64,000 bases of DNA from Chamaea fasciata (GCA_029207755.1 JARCOQ010000002.1:14213156-14277155); one strand, 5' to 3'. Counted from the stretch's first letter, positions 36,332 to 50,321 are shown. Program-made: numbers and translations. Notes: generated by a model from the letters alone, not told the origin.

Positions 36332-36910
36332 CAGTCACATCCTGGGCTGCATCCAAAGCCCCGTGGGCAGCAGGGCAGGGAGGGGATTCTGCCCCTCTGC
36401 CCCGCTCTGCTGAGACCCCACCTGCTGCATCCTGCTCTGGGCTCCCAGCACAGGAAGAACAGGGACCTGTTGGAGCCAAGTCAGAGGAGGCCACCAAGGT
36501 GATCAGAGGGATGGAGAACCTCTGCTGTGAGGAAAGGCTGAGAGAATTGGGATTTTTCTGCCTGGAGGAAAGAAGACTTTGGGATGACATGATGGCGGTC
36601 TTGCAGTACCTGAAGGGAGCCCACCGGAAAGATGGAGAGGGACTATAAGGGCCTGGAGTGACATAACAGGGGGGATGGGCTTCAAACTGAAAGAGTAGAT
36701 TTAGTTTGGATGTAGGAAGAAATTCCTTCCGATGAGGACGGTGAGGCCCTGGTACAGGCTGCCCAGGGAAGTTGTGCATGCCCCATTCCTGGAAATGTTC
36801 AAGGCCGGGTTGGATGGAGCTCTGAGAAACCTGAAAGCTGTCCATGTCCGTGGCAGGGGTTGGATTTAGATTATCTTTATCGTCTGAAGCCCAAATCATT
36901 CTATGATTCT
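36332..36910 (+). mobile_element. CR1 LINE 3' end, 5'-truncated
   Basis: Diagnostic CR1 text is present in order: GATTCTGCCCCTCTGCC, GAGACCCCACCTG, GATCAGAGGGATGGAG, GAGGAAAGGCTGAGAGA, GGCTGCCCAGGGAAG, TCATTCTATGATTCT. The ATTCTATGATTCT end is the family's 3' terminus. The 234-codon minus-strand ORF across 36318-37022 is antisense to this element and not a gene. Confidence 0.95.
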
Positions 36911-39900
36911 TTAATTCTGTTACTCTATATTTTGAATGGAAATTAATCTCTACTTTACATATTATTAGTAATACAGTTCTACCTGTAATAGAAATATCAG
37001 TACTGCAAAGGGTGATTAGCATTTATATTTTCAAAAATTCTTAAAAGGATTTTAATATCCTTTAAATGGGAATGACAAAAGCAGGAATACCCTCTTACAT
37101 AAATACAGGTTTTCTTCCTATTTCTAAATCATTTATTTTGCATGCAAGAAAGAAAAACAAAAAAAAAGTTTACAAAACCTAAAATTACATTGTAATGCAG
37201 TTCTTTTGCTATACTCACTAATCAATAGTGACTATTGGTTATTTTCTTACAATCTTTTGAAGCTCTCTCTGTACTACATAAGATGACACCAATTTTAGTA
37301 ACCATTGAGACTTTTTCTAATTTTAAGGCAATTGCTCATTGGTTGTGGCATCATCCAAGAAAAGTTTTTTCTTTATTACAATATAGGCAGAAAATACACC
37401 AAAGATAACTGTTTTCTTGTTAAATTGAGAGAGAGTCTTGAATGGCAGTAATTTACATAACACAGATTTTATGTAGGTTTGTGTTGCTGACTGTATGCAA
37501 TGATTCGTGCATGGAAGATGGGAGGTTTATATCCACAGAGAAGATCAACTTGTCTTATACTTGCTGGCAAAAAAATAACAACCAAAACTATCCTCAGAAA
37601 TATAAAATCCAGCTGCCCTGAACTTAACCAAAACGAAAATGGAACAGCATCTTCAGACCATGCAATATTTGAAATAGAACTGCCTAGTAAATATAATTTT
37701 GGAAAAAAATGTTCTTCCACAGAAATATATGGGCTTTTTTAATGACAGTGCATTTATCCCACAATCTATGAAAAATAACTTTTTGCATTTCTCTCTCACT
37801 TTTCAAACGTGCAAAGATTTCAGCTGATTTCCACATGAAACCTTTGCATTGATTTCATTTGTATTTATGAAGTTTAGAGGAAAACAGTTCTGAAAGAAAG
37901 AAAAGGAGGATGTGAAACAGTTTGCCTATGGTCTTCACATTCCCTCAATACCTGCTGGAATGGAAGAAATAGGAGATACTGTGTCAATGTCCATTATATC
38001 TTTCAGCAGAATGTTGTTAAAATAAAAAAAAAACCAAAACCAATAATATTCCCAAGGGAGCACCTGCAACACACTCATACATTTTCATAAGGTAGTATAC
38101 ATATTGCATCTGCCAGGTCTTGTCGATATAAACCAAGGATGATTCCCTTTATGTGGTGATTTTTGTTTCTCCATGCTTTTCAGACCTACAGCTTAAAATC
38201 TGTAATTCTAGCTTTGAATTTCCTGAAATGTGTCTCATGGCATTCATCATCATTCACTAAATGTGGAATTAAAACTAAAGACAAAGAAATAATTGTATGG
38301 GAATGTGTCCATATTTTACAAATAAATAATTAGGTAACAAATTCCTAAGGAATCTACATGTATGGGAGGATTTTATAAACTCAGTGGCTAAAAAAGATAA
38401 AGACAGATTTCCAGCAAGGTTAGCTAGTTATCCTAGTTCATTTGGAAGCAATGCATGAAACAATCTATATCTGAATAGGTGCTTTGTTCCAGCATAAAAT
38501 TATTTCCAGATCCATCAATGTTTGGTTTTTTTTCATAAAAATATTTGAAGAAAAAGAAAACACCTGTAGAAAAAGGATATCTCAAACTGTCTTTGAAAGT
38601 GCCTAAAGACAAAACAAATTTTATATAACCTATGACAAGTCTGGATGCCTCTAGTGAAGATCTACAAGCAGTTGTAGCGAGTGAAATCACAGACCCTGTT
38701 ATAGAGCAACAGAATCTCTTCATTGAGTTTTTTATGTTTTACTGTTTACAAATAAGGATCAAAACTATGCAGACAGGCAGGACACTAACCACTAACCAAC
38801 ATGCAAACAAATGGCAGAGCAGGATGTTTCTTGCTCTTATCACAAACACTCTCACACATCCCTCATAAGGATTCTCACATAAGTATTTATGTCTTGGCTT
38901 GGTCATGATCGTTTGGTATGTGCTTTCTCATGCAGATAAGGTCGAGCAGCGGTCACTTCTACAGCAGTAATAAAAAATAAGATTAACTGAGTTGATAACA
39001 TCACAAACAAGAACAGAAACAAATGTTGCCCCTGGAAATGCATGATGGTACAAAGACTGAACAAGGTGGTTATATCAAGGAGAATTTGGAGGGAGTTGTC
39101 GCTTTCAACATTTCCTTTAGCAGTTCTCAACAAAGTGGCTACAGCTCAAATGAACTCAAAGGCATCATTTATCCTGCCCTGGAAAAGTGATCTTTTCATG
39201 CTCTGTCTGTGCTCTGTCTCCCTCACATGTTTGTGACACACAGGTAACATGCAAACATTCTCCATTTTAAAGCATCCACTGGATACAAGGGCACTCTCCA
39301 GACATTACTGATTCAGTTTTTGGGCTGATGAATGGTCTTTAACTGTGGTCTAAACCCTATCCTCTCTCATAGAAGGCATGGAAGACAAGGAGCTGAAATC
39401 CTTGAGTGTGAGAGTATAACTGAATATCGAATATCTTTGCCACCTGCAGCTCTGTAGAAGAAAAAGTTGTGACATACTAGACAGCATCAGTTCACCCCCT
39501 TCAGAGATGAACATTAGCTCAGTAAAAGCTCCTGGTCAATGAACTCCAAAAAGCTGTTGACAGACATAGGAGAATCACCATGGTCATCAAGCATCTATTA
39601 TAAAACAGGATATCTTCAATCAGCATGAGCTAACTAAACTTCCTTTCATATTTACATCTAAAGCAAAATGAAAAGAATCTACAGCTGCTTGTCTGCAAAT
39701 CTCACAGAAGCTTTGCTCCAGAAAGAAAGATCAGAGTGAATGGTAGAAGCAGAGATTTATTTTTAAAGCAACATTGTGTTATTACTTTGTTTAACTAAAC
39801 CAAAACCCACATGTTTATACACTGCTGGCATCTTATTGGTCAAAAAAATTAGATGCGAACTTTTTGAATATAATGGACAAAATGTGCATTTCTACCATAG

Positions 39901-40061
39901 TTATTTATAACTTTCTTCTGTCTCTGACACCAAAACAGATACAGTTTCACTGACTGGTGATTAGGTTTTTGATATTTTTTACTCTTGAATTAAATGCCTT
40001 CTGAATTATCTATTTACAAAAGGGTTTGTTTGGGGGTTTTTTTGTGAAGTGTTACTGTTAG
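36911..40061. other. Unique AT-rich sequence, no gene seen
   Basis: About 3.1 kb without a recognised family. The 38630-39480 part is less AT-rich and has two short plus ORFs (38632-38868, 39042-39236) of unknown meaning; no motif supports a gene. Confidence 0.45.
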
Positions 40062-40640
40062 TGTTGAAACACATAATCACAGAATGATTATATGCAGGTG
40101 CTTTTATTGAAGAGCTCTGGGAATCAGGGGTACAGGGTGCAGACCCAAATCTGACTCTGACATGGATTCGAGATGGACATGTTTTTATACCCTTTCATTA
40201 TATAACTATATATTAATTAAACCCATATTGTTCTATTGTATACATTGATCTTATCCAAGCACGAATTCTTGTAGCTTTCATCAGGCCCCTAAACATCATT
40301 TTTCATGATTCTTGTCACGATTACATCATTTCTCATTGTTATGATGATTAAACAATAATCATATTCAATTACCAAACAATCATTACATTTAACAATCATA
40401 TCATTTTTCATATGATGATTATGCAGGTGCAGTTTCACATGATCTAGTAAAGACAAAGCCTAACTCTCATTCACAGGGCCTACCCAGCCCTGGTTCCATT
40501 TCTCAGGCCTACCCAGGCCCAACCTTTCTTTCCACCTGCCCCGAATCTATTGTATACAATTCCCATGATTTTAGAAACATTTCAACCCTATGCTATCACT
40601 ACCAGAGCTGTCACCACTTCTTGCCCTGGGCAAGACATCC
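40062..40640 (-). mobile_element. LTR, minus strand, boundaries partly known
   Basis: On the minus strand there is a TATAAAA-type box (plus 40193-40199), AATAAA (plus 40103-40108) and an end TGTTTCAACA at 40062. U3 carries many ATGATT-like motifs (about 40305-40430), and GATTAT..GCAGGTGC occurs twice (about 40087 and 40424). No target duplication found; the upper boundary is approximate. Confidence 0.62.
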
Positions 40641-40763
40641 CCAGCTACCATAGCTAAGTAAATAAGAAGGTTTACAGATTAAATAATTAGTGCTTTTACT
40701 AGATCCACAGTGGTGAAGTCCTTTTACAAATTACTATTCTGTTGCAGAGTTTACTATGCTAAC

Positions 40764-41354
40764 TGTTATAAACAAATTAGCCAATTTAATTATTAAAGAG
40801 AATTTATTAAATAATCAAAGTATAAGTTTTGGAAAAGCCACAAGCAATGCAGTGTCGAGCCAGGTGATCAACACTGGATGAACCAGATTTGAACTCTACC
40901 ACTTCAAATCCCTGTGGTTCACCCCTCCTGTTTCTGCAGGGTCCTCTTTTATACTTCTTTTTCGGCTGAGTGGGGGGTCTTCTTGCTTCTCTGTTGATCT
41001 TATCTTTTTAGCATATTCATGTATTTTTCTTTTCTTGCTGCTAGTCTGACGAAAAGTTTCCCAGAATGGGTGAATAATTAATTTCCTTACTGGAATTCTG
41101 TTCGGGAATAAACATCTTTGGCGACAAATATTATCGTTGGTGCATATCAAATGCATATCACTGGGATCCTGTCAGATGAAGAAATCCTTTGGAATCAGCA
41201 TTTTTTGGAGACAGCTTATCCTTGCTTGGTATCTGCATTTCTCATCCCTCATCACTTGATGCAAAACACTTTTTTCCCCCGTCACTGGCTTCAGTCATAC
41301 GAATGCTGTAGTTTTTCATTCCTTTGCACGTATTATTTTGTAACATATATTACA
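40764..41354 (-). mobile_element. Solo LTR, family A copy 2
   Basis: 591 bp. CTAAC is duplicated at 40759-40763 and 41355-41359. On the minus strand it starts TGTAATATATG and ends TTTATAACA, like copy 1 (980-1603) and copy 3 (62883-63458). TATA box on plus at 40947-40954; AATAAA as TTTATT at 40803-40808. The 98-codon plus ORF at 41118-41414 overlaps its U3 and is not a gene. Confidence 0.85.
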
Positions 41355-41359
41355 CTAAC

Positions 41360-42603
41360 CATGAAACTTCCTGATCATAAACCCATGTCTTCTCCTAGTA
41401 AGCTGTTTCTGTGAGCAAAGTTAGAAATTTTTTAATTTCATAAAAAGAGAAGTGACAAGCAATAGCAAAAAGGAAAAAAAGTGCATTTTTTAGCTTATTC
41501 AGAAAAATGTGTTACCTTTTCTCAGTCAAAGGCAACATGCACAGCAACTGGCAAGCATTTCATTTATTGCATACAAACAGATGAGATTACTTGTGGTCAT
41601 ATGGAGTCGCACTTTAGTAAAAAGGCCATTTATTGGTATCTTCCACACCTACATTTTATTGCACTATAAAGTTGAACTGCCTATCCTATGGTCATCTGTC
41701 CAGAAGACCAAAACATTGTGTTTCTTGAAAATGCATTGAATAACTCTTTAATCCTCTTAAACCATTCAACTAAATAATAGACTTGTCGAGATAATACCAT
41801 AAAAGTGTACATTTTTATTTTGAAGATTATATAGCATCCTTATATGTTACTCTCTTTCAAAAAAAAACATTCAGCCCCATCAGCTGTTCTACTTCACAAA
41901 AAAAAACTATCAATAAGAGATTTATCCAGACTAGACCAAAAAAAACTCACAAAAAAAAAAAAAAAAAAAAAACAAAAAAAACACCCAAAGAAATGCACAG
42001 TGGTTATGTGGTTATTCAAACTCCCTTATCAGTAGAGAAGTTAGATGGGTCCATTTTAGAAGGAATAGAGTAGACAGATGGGGAATAAGAGGCCCTATAG
42101 CATAATGTCTCAAACCTGAGGAACTTTGCCATTAACTCCTTAATTCCTGCTACAGACTTTGCCTTTCAGTGTTCTTAAGAGTACAGTACAAATTTGTATG
42201 ATGAAATATAGTTATCTTTACTGAGAAAGTCCCCATTATTTACTACTGAAGCTTTTCCAAAGTATCAGGTTCTTTATTCTTTTAAAGCTGCATCTTTATT
42301 TGATGTTAAGAATTAATTTTACAAAATTAAAACAAAAATAACATATTAAATTTTAAAAAAACCCAAAAGTAATAACAACAACAACAAAACCAAACCAAAA
42401 CAAAAACCAAACAATCAAAAAACCACCAAGCAAAAACAAAACCTGAAAGACAAAGGACTGTTCTGAATACTTTGTCTTTTTAAACTGCTATTATCCCTAC
42501 AGAGATTATTGAGCAGCTTACCAGGCTTTTTGTTGCTTAGTATAATCAAAATATTGTAAAAGCAAATATATTTGAATTTGTTTCTCTTCCGAAAAAAAAT
42601 TGT
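41360..42603. other. AT-rich sequence with A-rich tracts
   Basis: An A-rich tract with a single C spans about 41951-41981 and an A/C-rich stretch 42371-42446. No gene recognised. Confidence 0.5.
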
Positions 42604-43419
42604 TGTCTGGGTTTGGGAAGACAGGTATCTGCCAGGGAAAGCTGAAGTTTCCCTTGAAATGGAGACTGTAAACCATCCCCCCACCCTACCTTTTCCAATT
42701 ATAAATTTGCAGTTAGAGGCTTTCAGGCAAAGATTTGGGGATAGGAATAGCAGTTCTTTACTAGTGTGTATAGCAAAGCAAACAAAAACAACATCTACAG
42801 CATAAATAATAATAATAATAATAAATGTGGTACCAAGAACCTTGAGGGCTTTGCTTCACAAAACCCTGGGCAGTTTGGTCCCTGTGCCCGTGCAGGAATT
42901 CTCAGAGCACCAGGCTTGAACAGTGGGAAGTCCGGGGCTGGAGGCTGGAATGGCAGGATGTCCCGGGCAGGCAGGAGCAGGGTGTCCCAGCAGGGCAAGG
43001 GGTGAAGAGTCACACTGTAGCAAAAAGAGCAGTGCCGAAGAAGGTGTGATGGTGGGGCAGGGCTGGCCCAGCTCCAGCAGAGTGGCAGAGAAGCTCGGAA
43101 TTCCAGGGCACTCGAGCAGATGATGGCAGGCCTCCCAGGACTGGACTTTCTGGTGGCAGTGAACTCCTCCCGCAGGAAGCAGCAGCCTGGCCGACCTCTC
43201 TGATGTGATGCCAAAAAGCCAGAGAGAGAAGCTGTCTCCGGCTCTGTCCTTCACCTGCCCCAAAACTCGTGTTATCTCCCCCTCTGAGCTTTCAGCCACC
43301 TCTTTGTTTTGGTCAAGCACCCTTAAGCACCCCATACTTAGTCTCCTTAGTAACTTATGGGGGAAAAAAATCTTTAGAGTAGGAAAAAAAAAAAACCCAA
43401 ATCAACCTAACCTCCAACA
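42604..43419 (-). mobile_element. Solo LTR related to the first provirus
   Basis: 816 bp. Starts TGTCTGGGTTTGGGAAGACAGG and ends CTCCAACA, the same ends as 3696-4454. The core aligns throughout (TACCAAGAACCTTGAGGGC; GAGCACCAGGC; TCACACTGTAG). It also has the GAAATGGAGA segment seen in 11024-11768, so it sits between the two in structure. Flanks ATTGT and ATTAC match at 3 of 5 bases. An (AAT)n run lies at 42805-42824. Minus ORFs of 139-159 codons here are LTR noise. Confidence 0.88.
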
Positions 43420-44811
43420 ATTACTTATTCTAAATAACACGATTTAGAGTGGTTAAATCATAAATCAATCAGCACATGCCTTCAGAGTTTGGAATTAGAC
43501 CTCCGTGTACATTTGAAGAAATTTTAAAGGCACAACGTGAAAAGCAGTGGTGCATGAAACTTAAGGGTTCAAGAAATGCCAAGACGTATCAACTTCTCCT
43601 TACTTGATTGAAATGCAAGGTAGAATACGTAGCTTTGCAGAGATATTAACACTGGACGAAAATCCTAGAAATCTCTTCCACATTTAAAATTAAATGTTAC
43701 AGAGCATCATATCACAGTCATGAAGTCATTTTTCATCCTTTCATGGCAAGTTCTCTCTCCTCTCTGGCAATACCATGTATTATTAAACAAACTTCCCCCC
43801 CCAGGTGAATAGCATTACTATGGATCAAAAGTTTGGAAAATGCTATAAGCAGCCACAATTATCCTAAAAATAAGGATATGCTTTCTTATTTCTAAATGTG
43901 GCCTGTTACTGTCAGCAACCACAGCAGCAGCAATGCTTACCTAGAGGAAATAGCTCACCTGGATGTTTGCTGGAGATGCCATCCCATCCAAGCCTCCTAC
44001 CACTGCTGTGCCTCTTCACCATTGCCCTTCCTCTCCTCCATGGTTTGGTCTGCTCTTGGCATTCCAGCTCTCCCTTTTTTTCACCTGCTTCTAGCTATCT
44101 GACTTCTTGAGATATTTTTCTTTGAACTCAGCGTTTTCTGTTTATTTAATTACATAGATCTCTAACTAGCTTATTGCTTAATGAATAGATTAATTTATTG
44201 ATCATTCACCTGATGTGTCTACTACCGAACTAATTAGCTAATATATTCTGTGATTTATACACTCTGAATTGCCTATTTTTTACCTTGTCTTGGATTACAT
44301 GATATTTAATTCATTGTTTCATTGATTTTTTAATCACCGGTTTAAAGTTAATTACTCTGCTATTTTGCATAAATAATTACCTAATTCGGTATCTATTTCT
44401 TCAATCCTTTCTCATTTCTCAACATTTTGCCCATGATATATAGCCTCTGTCATATCTTCTCTGCAATGACTTCTGTCCCTTAACATCCATTCTCTGAATA
44501 GTTACTTTCCACTACTACCAGCTTTCCTCAAACACAGCTTTTCTGCATTTATAAATTAGGTGCCACCAATCCGTCAATAACCCTCTAAGGGAAAGAGGAC
44601 CAAAACAGTCATAAAGTCACTGCAAAACCTCTCAGAAAATCTGAAGAAAAGATAGAACTGAAACTCCAGGGTACTTTTTCACTCATGGATCTAAATATAT
44701 TCAAATGTCTCCTTTTAGCTTCTATTCTGTATTGCCTAACTTTACTTCTTTATTTTACTTGTCTCCTCTCCGCATCTCTGTTCTCTATCTTTCTGGAACT
44801 TAAAAACAAAG

Positions 44812-44842
44812 CAAAACAAAACAAAACAAAACAAAACAAAAA

Positions 44843-44882
<40 letters not shown>
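44812..44882. repeat. (CAAAA)n followed by A39
   Basis: Several CAAAA units run into 39 consecutive A residues (44844-44882). It could be a degenerate retroposon tail or plain slippage; no target duplication was seen. Confidence 0.9.
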
Positions 44883-44884
<2 letters not shown>

Positions 44885-46125
44885 AGAATTTTAGGCAATT
44901 GCATATGCTAGATTAGATCCTTGTAACTTGGCAAAGCTTCGACAATATTTTCAAACCTTCTACTGAGTTAATATGAAATTTAACATTATTTTGTAAGACT
45001 TCTAGTCTTTAGGCGTCAAAGGTGTACTCTATATTGTACTCCTCTAAAGAGGCAATGAACTCCACCATTTTATCATCTGTAACTATCAGATTGCTGGAAA
45101 TGGAGTTACCAAATCCAGAATTTTTTAATTGGATACCCAAGTATCTGTGTTGTTCTGCGGACTGATGGAGAAAATATTTCCAGCTATAGAAATGGAAGTC
45201 AGACACATGTAACTCTATTTATTTCTTTAAATGGAAATTACAAAAATATCTACCCAAGTCACAGACCAGTCCTGCCATGACTGTGAGAACTTCACCTCCT
45301 TTCCATCCCCTAGATGTCAGTACACACCTTTCAAAACATTTCCAGAATACAGTCAAATTCAAAACACAGACAAAAATGAAAAGTCAAAATCAGGCCTGAA
45401 CATTTTTGAGGGCTGAATAATGGTAAGTTTTAGGGAACAAGACTGTGAGTCACAGAGGTTCTCTGGAATAAACTTGGGACATAGCCTGTCAGGAAAAAAA
45501 AAAACAGAATTCCAGGTCTCAGGTTTCTTCAGTTAAACACCAAGTATCATACAAAAAATATTATATATCTGTTGTGGGTAAGTGGAGTTTTCTGCTCCAC
45601 AGGTTCTTGTCAAAAGTCTTGGATTCTGTGAATGCCCTCTTTTAAAAAAGTAATCTCTGTCTCAGTGACACACAGTCTTATCATTCATGTTAAATTGCTG
45701 ATATACCTCAGAGTATATATAGAGTGGCTTAAAAGCAGATGCCTTGTCTTTGTCTTGGTGTAAATTTTATAATGTGTACCTTCCCACAGAAAATTTGAGT
45801 AATAAGGGATAATGGAGAAGAATTTAATCATGCTAGCAGCTAGGGATATGATTAATGCATTAGCAAAGGGATATCTAATGCACCCCATGAAAAAATGATA
45901 AATCCACAGGGTTCTGTTTTGATAGTCTAAATCTTACTTTTTCAATAACTGGGAAGCACTGAATTTTTGTTTACTACAGAGCTACAAAACGACTTTAGCA
46001 AGCTTGTTATAAGATGGAAAAATATGATCCAAGGTTTGTTTGGTTTTGCACTTAGTAGGCTTGCAACTTGAAGAAGAAAATCAGGAGAAACTGAAAGATA
46101 GGATGGAGAAACAAAGCAAAAATAC

Positions 46126-46166
46126 CCAAACAAACAAACAAAAAAACAAACAAACAAAAAAACAAA
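46126..46166. repeat. (CAAA)n microsatellite
   Basis: Imperfect CAAA units with A-runs between them. Confidence 0.85.
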
Positions 46167-49100
46167 GTGAAAGCATTCAGTGATGTTCCTTAACTAAAAT
46201 GCTTCTCTAAGAGCAATTCCCAATGTTTCCTAGTAAGTAAATTGCACAAAACCAGTGTGGTCTTGGACTTGGCAATGCATTCTCAGAAGTAATGCATTAG
46301 TTACCACTGGCAAGGGTGTGAACATTTCCGATCCTGTGCGTTTAGACACAGATCACAGACCTAATACTGCAATTCAACCATTTGGTGAGTGCATCTCATT
46401 CCTTATACTTCATGCTTTGTGAGCTAATCCATTAAAACAAAAAACAAACCAACAAAAACATGGTTCACAAATTGATCCTAATTTTTGCAATTTTTTATGT
46501 TATTAGCAAGCACTGAGAGACGCAGTCATTTTTTAACTCCCATCATCTTGGGGAGACAAAACAATAAATCTTTGATTTAAATGACTGTATCAGTGTTTAT
46601 CAAATAACCATTTCTAGTAATTTAGTCTGTTTATTTTTACATAATATGCCTAATTTAAAGTGCAAGTTTATCCTTTAAAGGAAAGCTAGAAAAGTCAAGT
46701 GAACATTTTTTGGGTTTTGGTAATTTCACTTCTTCTAGTGGAAATCTCTTTGTTTAGTAAATTTTATTTATTAGAAAGGGAATAAAATGAGCAGGAACAT
46801 TTAGTGCTCAGCACTCTAAATAGAACCATCAATGTGGGGTTTTTTTCTGATGATTACATTTTTTAAAGCACTATCTTTTTCTATTTTAATACTGGCAGAA
46901 TTTATGTCTACTTAGAACTACTTATGGTTTTTGTTCTATTCAATACACTCTATCAATTATCACCATCTGTCTTTTACCAGAAGAAATATATATTCAATAG
47001 CAGGAGAGGTTACAAACTATTTTAATTTGGTAGAAATTAGAACAAATTATAAGTTAAGTAGCATTAGATTATTAGATGTCTCAGCACCATCCTGGAAGAA
47101 TCTAAATGCTTTTTTGATGATTACTTCTTTCCCTTCAGGCATATTTGTTTCAGAAAAATGTTTTCTGTGTGTGATATGTATTATCTCCTAAGTCAAACTC
47201 AAAATATTCACAGCTCCAAATGAGGAGGCTGGATCTTGCATCACAGAATCAGAAGTGTACATTAAAATTATGTTTGGCTCAGTAACTTAAAAACCAAAAA
47301 AAATCTGAAAGGTAAAAATATCAAGTAGTAACTTGATTTAGTAATTAGCAGTATGTTGTTTTGTACCAAATATCTTACTTGTTTTTTGTCTGATGAGCTA
47401 GTAGTATTATGTCAGGTTCTGTAAAATCTTCTGCAATATTCTTAGTAGCTAACATGTTTAGGAAAGCAGAATACTTAAAGTGAACAACTTGTATTCTTGT
47501 ATTCTTGTCTCTCTATTCCCCATATTTGATTATATCTCTATTTTCTATCTGCTCCAGAGAATTCAACTTTTAGTTTATTCCCTTTCTTTGAGGAACAGTG
47601 TGCAAAGACTTGCAAATTTAAGGAGACAGAAGAGACATGACAGAAGTTCCTTGATGTGAACATGTGGACATAATCCCCACCCCTCAAAATCCAAAAAAGC
47701 CCAGAAGCATGGCACCACTAAACAGTGGCTTTGCATTACAACAACAAAACAGTCCAGGGCAGTATCCCCCCCCCCCTCCCCCAACTCCCCATTGTTTCTT
47801 AGGTTCTCTGGACTTTAGATTCTGATGACTCTCACCCTAGAGGAAAGCAGCCTTAAAGTGATAAAAGTGATAAAAGCAATAGAAGTGATGAGAATGAAAA
47901 AGGTTACTACCATCTGGATTCCCATTTATTACTCTGTCATTGGAAAGATTTATCAATTGATGTCTCCAGGTAGATGATTAAGTGTGTTAATGCTATCTTG
48001 ACCATGGATTACTCCTCTGAACATCTTAGCTCTGTTCATATCTGTGCTTTTAATTGCATGTGTAATTTAGAGCAAATTACTGACAAGCCTGTTCTTCTCC
48101 ACTGTAAAGCTAAAAGTGTGAATTTTCTCATTGTGCAACACTTTAAAGCTTTATGGGATATAAATATTATGTGGTCAATTATTGCTAGAAAGTTGAAATC
48201 ATATGCACATTTATTGCATTTGTTTCCCTCTCTGTTAATTTCATATATGAATTTAAATCGGAATTCATGAATACATTCTTGTTTTACTCCAGTACTCTGT
48301 CTAGCCTACCTACAAAACCTGTATTGTTTTTCCAAACAAAGAACTTAGTACTTTTTGTTTTTATGTGCATAATTCTATCTTGGAGCCAAGCTCAAGTATT
48401 TTCCACACAAACCCCAAAATCCTCAATAATAGACTGGCAGCCTAGACTGAGCCTAGTTCAGTGACTTGTACAGAGTATGCTGGCACACACATTAGCACAT
48501 GCCAATCTCACTTCCAATAAAACTAACATACTGGAGGATTTTCCCAATTCTTCCGAGATTACTTGACTGCATTTGAACTGCTGTTATGCCATACAGATAC
48601 CAAATCTACTAAATGGTTGTGTGAACTTTTCATAAAGAACATCAGTCAAATGTTTCAAAGGTTCTGTGTACAGATGTAATTACTCACCTACAAATCCAGT
48701 TGACGGGGTGGAAAATGTTCAACTTTGTGCCACATATGCTTTTCCTTTAACTTCCCTGTAACCTGAGAACAACTATGTACAAAGGGGTAAATGTCTCATT
48801 AAATATGCCTACCAGCTCCTTTCCTCTTTACATTTCTCAGACAGACTAAATAATTTATCTTGGAGACATTCAGAAAGGCTTTAAAACCAATGAGAAGAAG
48901 ACTTGGTCTGTAGTCATTTGGAACTCTCAGTTCAAGGAAGACTCACAGTCTTTCTGTGACTTCTTTCTTATAAACATCACATTTGGGGTTTTTCCCGTTT
49001 TGTCATCATCTCCAAGAAAAAAGAAGAAAGTCTCAGTCTTTCAGAAAAGATGAACTTTCTTAACATTTACTTTGTATGAAAATCACATAATTGAATAGAA

Positions 49101-50321
49101 GATTTAATAAGATAGAACAAGCATTAGGAAAATGTTTTTTTTTTGTCTTATATTATTCCTAAATTATTAAATCAAAATAAATTTTAAACTAGAATTGATT
49201 ATACCTTCAATATTAAAAACATTACAAACATGGAGAAATTTTCTTGTGAAAGGGAAAACAATGACTGATTACTAACAGTCCCCAAATAGCCGGTACTTAG
49301 ATAAACCTAATATGGTAATTTCTTTGCATCTCAGCAGTCTGCTCAACTATTTAAAAGGAAATATTAAGGAGCCTCAATGCAAACCCCCAAGTTTCCTTTA
49401 TGTTCCAGTTCTTCCCACATAGAAAAATCATTGGGACAGGTGCATCTATGTGTTTTGAACTCAGAATATCCTCTAAATTATCAATGAAACCAGGCTCCTA
49501 TGTGGGTTACATCAGGTTCAAAAGTCAGCAACTTGTGAATATCTGAATTACCTACCAGATTTTAATGTCATTTTCATGGCAAGAGTTCTTAAACCAAAAG
49601 ATCTTTGTTCTTTACAGACTATATTCAAAACATAATCCATGAACAGAAAATCTACTAAATGAGTAAATGGGAAATAGAAACACATTTTAAAGTTGTCTCA
49701 TCTTTGGAGAACACAATTCAGGAAAACATTTCAATACCTTTCTACTCTGTAGCAAATACAATTCTGTCTTTCCCTTAAAGAGAGAAGCTAATATACTTTT
49801 TACTAACAATTCATCAGTTCTGCATCATGACACTGCAATTTAAACAGTTAGCACTGTGATAGTAAAGTGACTAGAAGCAATGTTTTTCCGGCTTTTATTA
49901 GCAAGTCATTCCATGAACATCATGTCGACTATAAAAAAAGTATTAATAATTGTTTAGACATCTTCACTGAACTACTTTCCTTTTTAAGATCACAGCTCTG
50001 AAGGATAAGATTGAATTATTTTCCATTTATGTGAAAGATTGTAAAAAGTGGTATAAACTTAAGGTTATTTCAGTATTGTTTAAATTACACACTGTGATGT
50101 CTGTGTTTATATTTTGTAATAAAAGCAGTGTGATATCGTGGAATTGAGTCGTAAGAAAAATTAAAAAGAAGACTAAATTAAATATAAAGCTGTTATCCAA
50201 TAATCATTTCAGATGAAGGCTTGAGTCAGTGAACAGCTCCTTTCTAAAGATTTAAAGGAACTATTCTTTCTTTTTCCTGTCTCTTATTTCTCACTGTAGT
50301 TATGGATAGGATGTTAGCTAT

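Larger units (their letters stand above)
43425..50316. other. 6.9 kb unique AT-rich sequence, no gene seen
   Basis: The longest stretch without a recognised element. ORFs reach only about 98 codons and lack motifs. It holds the repeat tracts at 44812-44882 and 46126-46166 and a C-rich run near 47767-47781. Confidence 0.5.

Noticed and set aside
36318..37022. 234-codon minus-strand ORF
   Set aside because: It is antisense to a clear CR1 3' end and has no motif of its own.
38632..39236. Possible env or gag remnant
   Set aside because: Two short ORFs look slightly protein-like, but no motif or flanking LTR supports it.
41101..41130. AATAAACATCTTTGGCGACA as a plus-strand LTR end
   Set aside because: It falls inside a minus-strand LTR defined by a CTAAC duplication (40764-41354), so the resemblance is accidental.
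42795..43335. Overlapping 139- and 159-codon minus ORFs
   Set aside because: They lie entirely in a GC-rich part of a solo LTR and match the LTR structure, not a protein.
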